Shown: positions 30,595-38,875, numbered from the stretch's first letter. The stretch: DNA of 40,396 bases from an uncultured Eubacteriales bacterium (GCA_902785105.1 CACZXF010000042.1:1-40396); one strand, 5' to 3'. The notes: generated by a model from the sequence alone, not told the origin. A program made the numbers and translations.

Positions 30595-32947
30595 GCCGGT
30601 CGATGTTCACGATGGAGACAGTCATGTAACCGGCGTCCACGCTGTGCTGCATGTAGTCGCCCACGCGCTTGGCGGTCTCCAGCATCGTCAGGCCGTCGAT
30701 GACCGCAACGCCGTTCAGACGGTCGCTGCCCAGCAGGTCCACATAGCCGTCCCAGACGACCTTCTCCTGCTCGTCCTCGTCGTCGTCCTCATCTTCATCC
30801 TCGTCGTCGTCATCCTCGTCCTCGTCGTAATCATCTTCCTCAGACCAGTAATAGGAGGCGTAGGCCCCGCAGAGCTGGCAGACGCCGCGGCGCCATTCGT
30901 GGCGCTCCAGATGGCTGTCCAGCTCCTCCTCGTCCTCCATGAGCACCATGCCACAGTTCTGGCAGATGACCCTGTAGGACCGGACGCGCACCGCCCGGTG
31001 GTTGGTGGCGTTGACCTTCTTATAATCGGTGTAGGCGTCGGAGACCTTCTCCACAATGGCCTCGTCGGGATGCTCACAGCCGTAGCCGCAGGTGGTGCAG
31101 ACGCCGTTGCGGAAGGTGTGGGCCGCATAGGCACCGGCCACGGCGTCCGTCTCGTAGTTCTTCAGCGCCATGCCGCAGTGCCTGCAGGTGCCGGTGACCA
31201 CGGTGGGCGTCATGCGCTGGTGGCCCTGGGCGTCCACCGCCTCATAGTAGACCTCGCCCAGGCGAACCGCGCCGTCCACATCCGCGTGGTCGCAGATGTA
31301 GCCGCAGCCCTTGACGATGCACATGCCGTTCACCAGGGTGTGGTCCTCCTGGACGACGCGCTCCTCCTGCGCCACGGCCAGATACTCCCGGTGGCCGCAG
31401 ATGCCGCACTCCCAGAAGGGCGTGTAGTAGCAGTGCAGCGCGTGGGTGTCGCCGTCGGTGGAGCCGGCGATCCAGCTCTCATAGCCCGCGGCGCGGACCT
31501 CGGCGGCGCTGGCCGGGGCTGTGGAATAGACCCGCTCGGACTCGGGATGCTCACAGCTCAGCGCGTAGCCGCAGACGGTGCAGACGCCGTTCACATAGTT
31601 GTGGGGCAGCGTCACGCCATCGACGCTGCTCTCGCCGGGGGCGTAATCCCTGTGGTAATCGCAGACCGGGCAGTATTCGGACTTGATGCCGACCTGACCC
31701 ACGGCGGTGTGCCAACGCGCGTCCACGGCGGTGAACCTGCCGCTGTTCTCGTAATAGCTGTATTCCATGTTGGAATGGGGGCAGATATTTTTGAAGCCGC
31801 AGTAGACGCAGACGCCGTCGTCGCCGAAGCTGTGGGGCATCAGATTGACGGTCTCCTCCACCTCCGGTTCGCCCATGGGCTCGCCGCAGAGCGCGCAGAG
31901 CTTCTGGATGTAGGTGCGGGTGATGTCATTATGGCCGCTGGCGCTGTGGAACTCGCAGCTCTGATATTCGTTGACCACCTCGTCGATGGTGCCGCCGTCG
32001 TGCTTGCAGTTGCGCTTGTAGCCGCAGATGACGCAGGTGTCGCCATCCCAGGTATGATACTCGTTTTCCTCGATGTATTCGCCCGCGACCTTCGCGGTTT
32101 CGCCGTAGGTCTCACATTCAGTGCACTTGTAGGCCATCAGTTTGACGTAGCGGTTCACATGGTACAGGGCGGGCTGTGTGGGAGAGATCACCGTGTCCAC
32201 ATAGTCGCCCTTGAAATAATGGGGGCCGTCGGTGAAGCTGTGGGTGTGTTTGCCGTCGTCGCCCTCGTTGTGGAGGCAGTAGATGCACACGCTGCCGGCC
32301 TCGTCCAGCGCCTCATAGGTGCAGTTCTCGACGATGCTGTCCGCGCTCTCCAGCAGCTTGCCGCACTCCAGACAGTAGGTCCGGGCCACGGCCTTGCCGG
32401 TGACAAGATGGGTGCCGTCGTTCAGATCGGTGTATTCGATCTTCTTCGCCTCGCGGTCGATGATCCGCCGGGTGGCGGGGTGGGAGCAGTCCTCAGGCTT
32501 GACGGCGGCGGCCATCAGCGCCTCCTGCTCCTCCGCAATTTCCTCATGAACGTCCTCTTCCGGTTCCGCCTGGGGCCGCGCCTCATGCGCGTCCTCCTCG
32601 GGTTCCTCTTCGGCGGGCGCTTCTTCTTCGACGTCGATGGCCGCGGGGCCTTCCTCCGAGGGAATGATGATGACGGCGGGCTCGGGCCGCTCCTCCTCCG
32701 CGGGGACGGGCTCGGGCTCCGGCTGGGCTTCGGGTTCCCTCTCCGGTTCAGGCTCCCTCTCCGGTTCCGGCTCGGCGGGCTTCTCCTCCTCGTGCCGTTC
32801 CTCCGCGGGGGCGGGCTCCTCATGCCGCTCCTCCACGGGGGCCGGGGCCTCCTCGATGGCCGGTTCCTCTTCCTCCGCCCATGCCGCGCCCAGCGATGAC
32901 AGCAGCAGCGTCAGCGCCAGCAGCAGGGCCAATAATCTCTTTTTCAT
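30458..32947 (-). CDS. Secreted multi-CxxC (zinc-knuckle-like) repeat protein, frameshifted near its end
   Basis: A signal peptide (1-24, MKKRLLALLLALTLLLSSLG) leads to an extremely acidic Pro/Glu region (25-130, with EPEPERE-type repeats). About fourteen CxxC pairs follow over roughly 500 residues. They tend to alternate between a simple CxxCG unit and a longer unit HxFxxGVCxxCGYxCxH, for example GDTCVICGYKRNCKH, DGVCVYCGFKNICPH and NGVCTVCGYALSCEH. A Glu/Asp-only stretch (DEDEDDDDEDEDEDDDEDEQ) follows, then a domain cut by the frameshift at about 30590. The correct frame probably runs on to 30202. Metal binding by the knuckles is inferred. The start at 32947 has GGAGG upstream. Confidence 0.8.
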   Translation of the reverse strand: MKKRLLALLLALTLLLSSLGAAWAEEEEPAIEEAPAPVEERHEEPAPAEERHEEEKPAEPEPEREPEPEREPEAQPEPEPVPAEEERPEPAVIIIPSEEGPAAIDVEEEAPAEEEPEEDAHEARPQAEPEEDVHEEIAEEQEALMAAAVKPEDCSHPATRRIIDREAKKIEYTDLNDGTHLVTGKAVARTYCLECGKLLESADSIVENCTYEALDEAGSVCIYCLHNEGDDGKHTHSFTDGPHYFKGDYVDTVISPTQPALYHVNRYVKLMAYKCTECETYGETAKVAGEYIEENEYHTWDGDTCVICGYKRNCKHDGGTIDEVVNEYQSCEFHSASGHNDITRTYIQKLCALCGEPMGEPEVEETVNLMPHSFGDDGVCVYCGFKNICPHSNMEYSYYENSGRFTAVDARWHTAVGQVGIKSEYCPVCDYHRDYAPGESSVDGVTLPHNYVNGVCTVCGYALSCEHPESERVYSTAPASAAEVRAAGYESWIAGSTDGDTHALHCYYTPFWECGICGHREYLAVAQEERVVQEDHTLVNGMCIVKGCGYICDHADVDGAVRLGEVYYEAVDAQGHQRMTPTVVTGTCRHCGMALKNYETDAVAGAYAAHTFRNGVCTTCGYGCEHPDEAIVEKVSDAYTDYKKVNATNHRAVRVRSYRVICQNCGMVLMEDEEELDSHLERHEWRRGVCQLCGAYASYYWSEEDDYDEDEDDDDEDEDEDDDEDEQEKVVWDGYVDLLGSDRLNGVAVIDGLTMLETAKRVGDYMQHSVDAGYMTVSIVNIDRLVHPLGAGGSPGAAGAGPASGGALLHRLPRCGGGRAGQRSHAACQ

Positions 32948-33054
32948 ATATACCTCCATAAATCGCCGGGATGCAACGGCGAGAATGAACCGATTCCTTG
33001 TGCCTTTGTTTTAGACGTAAAAATGGGGGAAAAGGTTGCTTTAATATGGGTTCT

Positions 33055-33207
33055 CGATAAATTGGAATTTGTCGGGGAGTCAAACCAACCTTGTAGGGGC
33101 GCCGTTTCGGCGCCCGCCCCCAACGAAACGCATCGTCATACCCGGCGGGCGGCGCAACGCCGCCCCTACAGGAGAGTAGGCATCTCCCCGATAAATCCCC
33201 ATTTGTC
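33055..33207 (+). repeat. GC-rich arm/core palindromic repeat, consensus-like copy
   Basis: GATAAATTGGAATTTGTCGG arm, both hairpins, CATCTCCCCGATAAATCCCC arm and TTTGTC. This copy appears intact. Its right end (TTTGTC) overlaps the -35 box used for polA. The 314-nt gap 32948-33261 otherwise shows only a short TCGCCG/CGGCGA hairpin near 32965-32984. Confidence 0.93.
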
Positions 33208-33231
33208 TTTTCCCCCTCAATATGTTATAAT
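33203..33231 (+). promoter_or_regulatory. polA promoter, -35 supplied by a repeat
   Basis: TTGTCT (33203-33208), 17-nt spacer, TATAAT (33226-33231). The -35 hexamer lies at the terminal bases of the repeat copy ending at 33207. Confidence 0.75.
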
Positions 33232-33261
33232 TTCCCCATACCACCCAAAGGAGCGAAGCGC

Positions 33262-35835
33262 ATGGGGCAGAAGCTTGTTTTATTGGACGGGTACAGCCTG
33301 ATGTACCGGGCGTTTTACGCGGTCCAGGGCGTGATGACGGCCCCGGACGGCACGCCGACTAACGCGATTCACAATTTTATCATGATGGTGCTGAAGCTGA
33401 TCGAGGATGAAAGGCCGGACGCCATGGCGGCGGCCTTCGATCTGCACGCGCCCACCTTCCGCCACAACATGTACGAGGGCTACAAGGCCACCCGCAAGCC
33501 CATGCCCGACGAGCTGCGGGCCCAGGACCCCATCATCCGGGAGCTGCTGGGGCAGATGGGCATACCGATCATAGAGCGCGAGGGCTACGAGGCCGACGAC
33601 ATACTGGGCACCGTCTCCCTCTGCTGCGAGGACAGCGGCGACGACGCCCTGCTGGTCACCGGCGACCGGGATTCCTTCCAGCTCATCGGCCCCCACACCA
33701 CCATACTCTACACCAGGCGCGGCGTCACCGACGCGGTGCGGGTCACGCCTGCCTATATCCAGGAGACCTACGGCGTCACGCCCGCGCAGATGATCGACGT
33801 GAAGTCGCTGATGGGCGACACCTCCGACAACATCCCCGGCATCCCCGGCATCGGCGAAAAGACGGCGCTGAAGCTGGTCCAGCAGTTCGGCTCGCTGGAG
33901 GGCGTGCTGGACAGTGCTCCCACCCAGAAGGGCAAGCTGAAGGAGCGGCTGGAAAACGGCCGGGACATCGCGGAGATGAGCTACCGGCTGGCGAAGATCG
34001 ACCGCCACGCCCCCGTGGACTTCACCCCGGACCAGTGGCGGCTGGGCGACATCACCCAGGCCATCCCACGCCTGCGGACCCTGCGCATGAACGCGGCCAT
34101 CCGCAAGCTCACCGAGGTGGCGAAGGCGCTGCCCGCGTCGAATGTTGGCGCGGCGAAGGTCAAGGCCGTGGACGAGAAGCTGCCGAAAATCGAAAAGTTC
34201 ATGGAGCGGGAACCCCTGTCCCAGCGCATCGCGGAGCTGGCGCAAACCGCAAAGTGGGCGGCGCTTCACGTCGGCACGGCGCTGACCATCGCCACGGACG
34301 CCGCGCGGCTGGAGCTGCCCCTGGGCGGCGACCTGCTCTCGGCGGGCATCACCCCGGAGGAAGCTCTGGAAGCCGCGCTGCCGCTGCTGAACAGCGAATG
34401 TCCCAAGGCGCTGCACGACATCAAGTCGCTGCCCATCGCCCTCGAGGCAATCCGCGGCGACATCATCGACGTCATGCTGGCCGCCTACGCGCTGAATCCC
34501 CAGCGCCCCGGCTTCGACGCGGAGGCCCTCTGTTCCGAGGAGGGCATCGACGGCTATGCCGAACATCCCGCCACCGCCGTCCATAAGCTGGCGGAATTGC
34601 AGAAGGGACAGATGGGGGAGACCGGCGTGGAGCAGGTCTACCGGGAGATCGAGCTGCCGCTGGCCTACGTGCTGCGGGACATGGAGTCCGAGGGGATGCT
34701 GGTGGACGCGGAGGTCCTTCAATCCCTCGGCGCGGACTTCAAAAAACAGATCGCCGCCCTCACCGACGAGATCGCGGAGATGGCAGGTGTGCGCATCAAT
34801 CTGAATTCCCCGAAGCAGTTGGGCGAGCTGCTGTTCACCACGCTGGGGATTCCCTCTCCGACCAAGAAAATTTCCACCCGCGCGGAGGTGCTGGAGCAGC
34901 TGGCGGAGGACTACCCCATCTGCGAGAAGATACTGGAATACCGCAAATACCAGAAGCTGCAATCCACCTACATCGACGCGCTGATCCCCATGCGGGACAG
35001 CCAGGGCCGCATCCACACGTCCTTCGACCCGGTGGGCACGGCCACGGGCCGCATCAGCTCGTCGGAGCCGAATTTGCAGAACATCCCGGTGCGCACGGAG
35101 TTGGGCAAGGCCATCCGCGGAGCGTTCATCGCGGGGCCGGGCCGGGTGCTGGTGGACGCGGACTACAGCCAGATAGAATTGCGGGTGCTGGCCCACATCT
35201 CCGGCGACCCGACGATGATCCACGCCTTCCAGGAGGGCCAGGACATCCACGCCCGCACGGCCTCGGAGGTCTACGGCGTGCCGCTGGAGGAGGTCACCTC
35301 CCAGATGCGCTCGGCCTGCAAGGCGGTGAACTTCGGTATCGTCTACGGCATATCGGAGTTCACGCTGGCGAAAAACATCGGCGTCTCCCGCTGGGAGGCC
35401 AAGGACTTCATCGACCGCTATTTCCACCGCTATCCCGGCGTGAAGGCCTACATGGACGGCGCGGTGAAAAAGGGCTACGCCCAGGGCTACGTCACCACGC
35501 TGATGGGAAGGCGGCGCTATCTGCCGGAGCTGCAAAGCTCCAACTATAACCTCCGCTCCTTCGGTGAGCGCTGCGCCATGAACAGCCCCATCCAGGGCAC
35601 CGCCGCCGACATCATCAAGCTGGCGATGATCCGCGTTGCAAAGGCCCTCAAGGATGGAAGCTACCAGGCGAAGCTCATCATGCAGGTCCACGACGAGCTC
35701 ATCATCGAGGCCCCCGAGGCCGAGGCCGAGGCGGTCAAGACTCTCCTGCGCGACTGCATGGAAAACGTCGCCGCCCTGTCCGTCCCCCTCAAGACCGAGA
35801 TCTCCACGGGGGCGGACTGGAGGGAGTGCAAGTAG
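33262..35835 (+). CDS. polA: DNA polymerase I
   Basis: An 857-residue repair and Okazaki-fragment polymerase. Residues 1-290 are the 5'-3' exonuclease (LLDGYSLMYRAFYAVQ, GYEADDILGT, VTGDRDSFQL, MGDTSDNIPGIPGIGEKTA). The middle (about 310-480) keeps the 3'-5' exonuclease fold but lacks the DxE motif and the YxxxD motif (YAEHPATAV in its place), so proofreading is probably absent, as in several Gram-positive Pol I enzymes. The polymerase domain (about 480-857) has motif A DADYSQIELRV with D634, motif B RSACKAVNFGIVYG, and motif C QVHDE with D811. RBS AAAGGAG. It is monogenic, with a composite repeat after it. Confidence 0.97.
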   Translation: MGQKLVLLDGYSLMYRAFYAVQGVMTAPDGTPTNAIHNFIMMVLKLIEDERPDAMAAAFDLHAPTFRHNMYEGYKATRKPMPDELRAQDPIIRELLGQMGIPIIEREGYEADDILGTVSLCCEDSGDDALLVTGDRDSFQLIGPHTTILYTRRGVTDAVRVTPAYIQETYGVTPAQMIDVKSLMGDTSDNIPGIPGIGEKTALKLVQQFGSLEGVLDSAPTQKGKLKERLENGRDIAEMSYRLAKIDRHAPVDFTPDQWRLGDITQAIPRLRTLRMNAAIRKLTEVAKALPASNVGAAKVKAVDEKLPKIEKFMEREPLSQRIAELAQTAKWAALHVGTALTIATDAARLELPLGGDLLSAGITPEEALEAALPLLNSECPKALHDIKSLPIALEAIRGDIIDVMLAAYALNPQRPGFDAEALCSEEGIDGYAEHPATAVHKLAELQKGQMGETGVEQVYREIELPLAYVLRDMESEGMLVDAEVLQSLGADFKKQIAALTDEIAEMAGVRINLNSPKQLGELLFTTLGIPSPTKKISTRAEVLEQLAEDYPICEKILEYRKYQKLQSTYIDALIPMRDSQGRIHTSFDPVGTATGRISSSEPNLQNIPVRTELGKAIRGAFIAGPGRVLVDADYSQIELRVLAHISGDPTMIHAFQEGQDIHARTASEVYGVPLEEVTSQMRSACKAVNFGIVYGISEFTLAKNIGVSRWEAKDFIDRYFHRYPGVKAYMDGAVKKGYAQGYVTTLMGRRRYLPELQSSNYNLRSFGERCAMNSPIQGTAADIIKLAMIRVAKALKDGSYQAKLIMQVHDELIIEAPEAEAEAVKTLLRDCMENVAALSVPLKTEISTGADWRECK

Positions 35836-35852
35836 ATAGTCGATGCCTCATT

Positions 35853-36029
35853 GAAAAATTGGAATTTGTCGGGGAGACGACTCCCTCCGACCCGCTTCGC
35901 GGGCCACCTCCCTCTAAGAGGGAGGCTTTTGGAAAACGCCGGTAACCAAAAGGCTCCCTCTCTGAGGGAGCTGTCACCGAAGGTGACTGAGGGAGTCGTC
36001 CCCCTTTTCCCGACAAATCCCCGTTTACC
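35853..36029 (+). repeat. Composite repeat: constant arms around a CTCCCTC palindrome
   Basis: Left arm AAAAATTGGAATTTGTCGGG, then GAGACGACTCCCTCCGACCC to GACTGAGGGAGTCGTC (the CTCCCTC core, 35876-36001, same family as 7373-7485), then right arm CCCGACAAATCCCCGTTTACC. The arms are those of the GC-rich family but the core is different. Confidence 0.92.
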
Positions 36030-36106
36030 CTCATCTCAAACTCCCCGTTCCCCTTTCATCGCTTTCCGCATAGTATGCCGTGAACCCGATGAAAGGAGCG
36101 ATTCTC

Positions 36107-36949
36107 TTGAAGAACTGCAAGTGCAATAATGGCAATTCCAACGGACGCGGACACCGCCGCTGCGGCTGCATGAAGCTGGCCCGGAGCTGCTGGGAGAACT
36201 TCCCCTATTACACCGGCCCCTGCCCCAATGTGGACGGCTGCTATGGCTGGTGCGGCTGCAACGGCAACGGCGGCAGCAATAACAACAACTGCAATTGCAA
36301 CTGCAATTGCAACTGCAACTGTAACTGCAACTGCGACGACAACGACGACAACGATTGCGAGCAGAGCTGCGATTACGACCGCTGCTATCGCCGCTGCTGC
36401 CGGAAGTGCCGGGAGTGGTGCCGGGCGGAGTGCGACAACGACGATAATGACGACGACGATTGCACCTGCGACCCCTGCGACCACGGCCATCATCACTGCC
36501 GCCGTCGTCGCCGTCGGAGGCGCTGCGGCTGGAAGGGCCCCTGCTGCGGCATGTTCCTGGCCCACCTGCCCATGGCGGTCAGCCCCAACGGCATCATCCC
36601 CCTGGTGTTCAACAACCCCTGCAAGGACGACAGCTTCGACGTCAACAGCGGCCTTGTGAAGGTGGAGCGGGAGGGCACCTATCTGGCGACCTACACCGTC
36701 CGCGTGCCCGAGACCGCCGTGCTGGACACCACCATCACGCTGAACGTGGACAATGCCGCCCAGGCCGCCGCCACCACCCAGGTGCTCACCGAGGCCGGCA
36801 ACACCACCAGCGAGTACACCGGCCAGGCCATCTTCCAGGCCGACGAGGGCGACACCGTCTCCCTCCGCACCAGCGAGGCCATCAGCGTCACCGAAACCGC
36901 CGCCCAGCCCCTCTTTACCCTCAGCCTCGTCCGCCTGGACAGCGAATAA
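36107..36949 (+). CDS. Asn/Cys-rich protein with C1q/BclA-like C-terminal domain, spore-surface candidate
   Basis: About 280 residues. The N-terminal half has very high Cys, Asn and Asp content. It starts KNCKCNNGNSNGRG, has a run of about eight Asn-Cys pairs (encoded near 36290-36333), then CDDNDDND, several Cys/Arg segments and an Arg-rich stretch (HHHCRRRRRRRRC). The C-terminal 130 residues (FLAHLPMAVSPNGIIPLVFN to the end) are hydrophobic beta-rich and resemble the C1q/TNF-like trimerising end of exosporium proteins such as BclA. A cross-linked role on the spore or cell surface is inferred. The TTG at 36107 has AAAGGAG 8 nt upstream; ATG codons at 36080 and 36089 lack a good site. No signal peptide is visible. 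Confidence 0.75.
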   Translation: MKNCKCNNGNSNGRGHRRCGCMKLARSCWENFPYYTGPCPNVDGCYGWCGCNGNGGSNNNNCNCNCNCNCNCNCNCDDNDDNDCEQSCDYDRCYRRCCRKCREWCRAECDNDDNDDDDCTCDPCDHGHHHCRRRRRRRRCGWKGPCCGMFLAHLPMAVSPNGIIPLVFNNPCKDDSFDVNSGLVKVEREGTYLATYTVRVPETAVLDTTITLNVDNAAQAAATTQVLTEAGNTTSEYTGQAIFQADEGDTVSLRTSEAISVTETAAQPLFTLSLVRLDSE

Positions 36950-36958
36950 ACACAACCA

Positions 36959-36992
36959 GCCCCGGCATGGATGACGTGCCGGGGCGAGATTT
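36959..36992 (+). terminator. Terminator of the Asn/Cys-rich protein gene
   Basis: GCCCCGGCA (36959-36967) pairs with TGCCGGGGC (36977-36985), followed by GAGATTTT. Confidence 0.8.
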
Positions 36993-36995
36993 TGG

Positions 36996-37132
36996 CAAAA
37001 TGGAATTTATCAGGGAGACAACCAACCTTGTAGGGGCGCCGTTTCGGCGCCCGCCCTCAACGAAACGCATCGTCCTACCCGGCGGGCGGCGCAACGCCGC
37101 CCCTACAGGAGTGCAGGAAGCTCCCCGAAAAC
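36996..37132 (+). repeat. GC-rich arm/core palindromic repeat, short right arm
   Basis: Left arm AAAATGGAATTTATCAGGGA, complete two-hairpin core, right arm reduced to AGCTCCCCGAAAACC. It lies between two rightward genes. Confidence 0.9.
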
Positions 37133-37166
37133 CAAAAAATGTCACACAATTCACATATTACATTAA

Positions 37167-37195
37167 TTGTATACGCACTAATTTTACATTATAAT
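37167..37195 (+). promoter_or_regulatory. Promoter of the PPC-domain gene
   Basis: TTGTAT (37167-37172), 17-nt spacer, TATAAT (37190-37195). Confidence 0.75.
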
Positions 37196-37244
37196 GGATG
37201 TATAGCGTCCGAAAAACTTCGGGCAAGGAGAAGGAGTGATGCAC

Positions 37245-37670
37245 ATGGATTACCGGCGATATGGCGATACCTATGTGGTGCGGCTGGACAAGGGAGACGA
37301 TATCTGCGAAGCCTTGCAGACGCTGGCGGAGCGGGAGCAGATCGCCCTGGCGGAGGTCAACGGCCTCGGCGCGGTGGACCAGATCATCCTCGGCGTCTAC
37401 GATCCCCGGGCCCAGCGCTATCTCACCAATTCCTTCACAGGGGCCTATGAGATCACCTCGCTGACCGGCAACATCACCCTCGACGAGGGCAAGCCCCACC
37501 TGCACCTCCACCTGTCGGCAGGCGACATCCGGGGCAACGCCGTGGGCGGCCATCTGAAGTGCGCCACCATCAGCGTCACCGGCGAGATCCTGGTGCGCGT
37601 CCTCCCCGGCGCCGTGAACCGCAAATACGACCCCGACGTGGGCATCAATGTACTGGCGTTTGATGAATGA
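37245..37670 (+). CDS. PPC (DUF296) domain protein
   Basis: A 141-residue stand-alone PPC/DUF296 protein. MDYRRYGDTYVVRLDKGDDI opens the domain, with IALAEVNGLGAVDQIILGVYD, the His-rich strand HLHLHLSAGD and GGHL that form a metal site in relatives, and a C-terminal strand (GAVNRKYDP). In bacteria these small trimeric proteins are of uncertain function; DNA binding is claimed mainly for plant AT-hook relatives, so I make no such claim here. The second ATG is chosen because the repeated AAGGAG at 37231-37236 lies 8 nt before it; the ATG at 37239 has an equally good site. Confidence 0.9.
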   Translation: MDYRRYGDTYVVRLDKGDDICEALQTLAEREQIALAEVNGLGAVDQIILGVYDPRAQRYLTNSFTGAYEITSLTGNITLDEGKPHLHLHLSAGDIRGNAVGGHLKCATISVTGEILVRVLPGAVNRKYDPDVGINVLAFDE

Positions 37671-37681
37671 CCCTTTATAAT

Positions 37682-37720
37682 ACAGCAGGGGCGCCGTTTC
37701 GGCGCCCCTGCTGTCTTTTA
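37682..37720. terminator. Bidirectional terminator made from a single GC-rich repeat hairpin
   Basis: ACAGCAGGGGCGCCG-TTT-CGGCGCCCCTGCTGT is a perfect 15-bp hairpin followed by CTTTTA, between convergent PPC and dipeptidase genes. The centre GGGGCGCCGTTTCGGCGCCC is identical to the first hairpin of the repeat core, so a solo hairpin seems to have been kept as a terminator. Confidence 0.85.
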
Positions 37721-38626
37721 CTTTTTCTCTCCCTCTTTCAAAACACGCCACATATTCAGCCCGGCGATGTCCCGGAGAGTCTGCTCGGGATAGCCCCGGC
37801 GGCGCAGGGCCTCCAGCACGTTCGGGAAGTCGGCGGGATTGCCGAGGCCCTCGGGCCAGACGCTGATGCCGTCGAAGTCGGAGCCGAAGCCCAGCACATG
37901 CTCGCCGCCCATTTCGCAGATGGCGTCGATGTGGCGGACCACGTCGTCCATGGTCGCGACGCCGTCGGCGCGGAGGAACTTGGCAAAGAAATTGATGCCG
38001 ATGAATCCCTTCCGGTCGATGATGGCCCGGACCTGCTCCTTCGTCAGGTTGCGGGGCACGTCGCACAGCCAGCGGCAGTCGGAATGGCTGGCGATGGGGG
38101 GAAGCTCCGCCTTCTCCATCAGGTCCCAGAAGCCCCGTTCATTCAGATGGGACACGTCCGCCCGCACCCCGGCGGCGTCCATGGCGCGGACCAGCTCGAA
38201 GCCGAAGGGCTTGAGGCCCTTGTTTTCGCCGCCCACGGCTGGATAGCCGATCTCATTCTCAAAATTCCAGGTCAGCGCCACCATCCGCAGGCGCACCTTT
38301 TCCATAAACTCATAAAACCGGTTCATGGAGCCCTCGAACATCTCTCCGCCCTCGCAGGAGATGATGCCCTTGGGCGTCTCCGGGGGATTTTCGGGCAGGT
38401 CGCCGTTCAGCATCTCCACCCCGGTCTTTGGGATGGCCGCGATCATGTCCAGCCCGTCCTGATAGGGCGTGCCCTGAGTGCCGTGTATCCCTGCGAACAG
38501 CGCGAAGGTCTGTATCCCCACGCCGCCCGCCTTCAGCCGCTCCCGCGTGACCACGCATTTCTCCGGGGCGGTGTGGCAGATTCCAATTTCATATAAAGTA
38601 TCGCAATGACCGTCGGCAATGAACAT
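37718..38626 (-). CDS. Membrane dipeptidase (peptidase family M19)
   Basis: A 302-residue zinc dipeptidase of the renal/membrane dipeptidase family. Candidate metal ligands: H7 and D9 (DGHCDT), bridging E92 (SCEGGE), H160 (DVSH) and H181 (ASHSDCR). GFGSDFDG near the C-terminus is also conserved. It hydrolyses dipeptides, often those with a D-residue. No signal peptide is seen, so it is probably cytoplasmic despite the family name. The ATG at 38626 has AAGGAG about 10 nt upstream; a longer in-frame reading runs into a repeat. Confidence 0.93.
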   Translation of the reverse strand: MFIADGHCDTLYEIGICHTAPEKCVVTRERLKAGGVGIQTFALFAGIHGTQGTPYQDGLDMIAAIPKTGVEMLNGDLPENPPETPKGIISCEGGEMFEGSMNRFYEFMEKVRLRMVALTWNFENEIGYPAVGGENKGLKPFGFELVRAMDAAGVRADVSHLNERGFWDLMEKAELPPIASHSDCRWLCDVPRNLTKEQVRAIIDRKGFIGINFFAKFLRADGVATMDDVVRHIDAICEMGGEHVLGFGSDFDGISVWPEGLGNPADFPNVLEALRRRGYPEQTLRDIAGLNMWRVLKEGEKK

Positions 38627-38651
38627 TTTTATCGTTCTCCTTTGATTTGAA

Positions 38652-38680
38652 TTGAAAAACTGAACCGGGTATGTTATGAT
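38652..38680 (+). promoter_or_regulatory. Promoter of the TtcA-like gene
   Basis: TTGAAA (38652-38657), 17-nt spacer, TATGAT (38675-38680). It lies 196 nt before the start codon, with a whole GC-rich repeat in between. Confidence 0.7.
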
Positions 38681-38696
38681 GGGGCGTGAGACGGGA

Positions 38697-38852
38697 CGAC
38701 AAATTGGAAGTTGTCGAGCAGTCAAACCAACCTTGTAGGGGCGCCGTTTCGGCGCCCGCCCCCCCCCTGCGAAACAGCGCGATCTAACGGGCGGGCGGCG
38801 CAACGCCGCCCCTACAGGAGAGCGGGCAACTCCCCTACAAATCCCTGTTTAT
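38697..38852 (+). repeat. GC-rich arm/core repeat in the TtcA-like leader
   Basis: Left arm CGACAAATTGGAAGTTGTCG, first hairpin, a run of ten Cs (CGCCCGCCCCCCCCCTGCG, a slippage-prone site), second hairpin, right arm CTCCCCTACAAATCCCTG then TTTATA. It lies between promoter and start codon of the following gene and should be in its 5' untranslated RNA. Confidence 0.9.
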
Positions 38853-38875
38853 AAAACCGAAGGGAGCACCACACT

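Noticed and set aside
35853-36029. Treating the element after polA as just a terminator
   Set aside because: Its constant arms and the CTCCCTC core are both shared with other sites, so it is a composite repeat; termination there is possible but not shown.
36040-36080. CATAGTATG upstream of the Asn/Cys-rich gene as a sporulation sigma-E/K promoter
   Set aside because: The -10 matches only in part and no matching -35 element is visible at the right distance, so no promoter is claimed.
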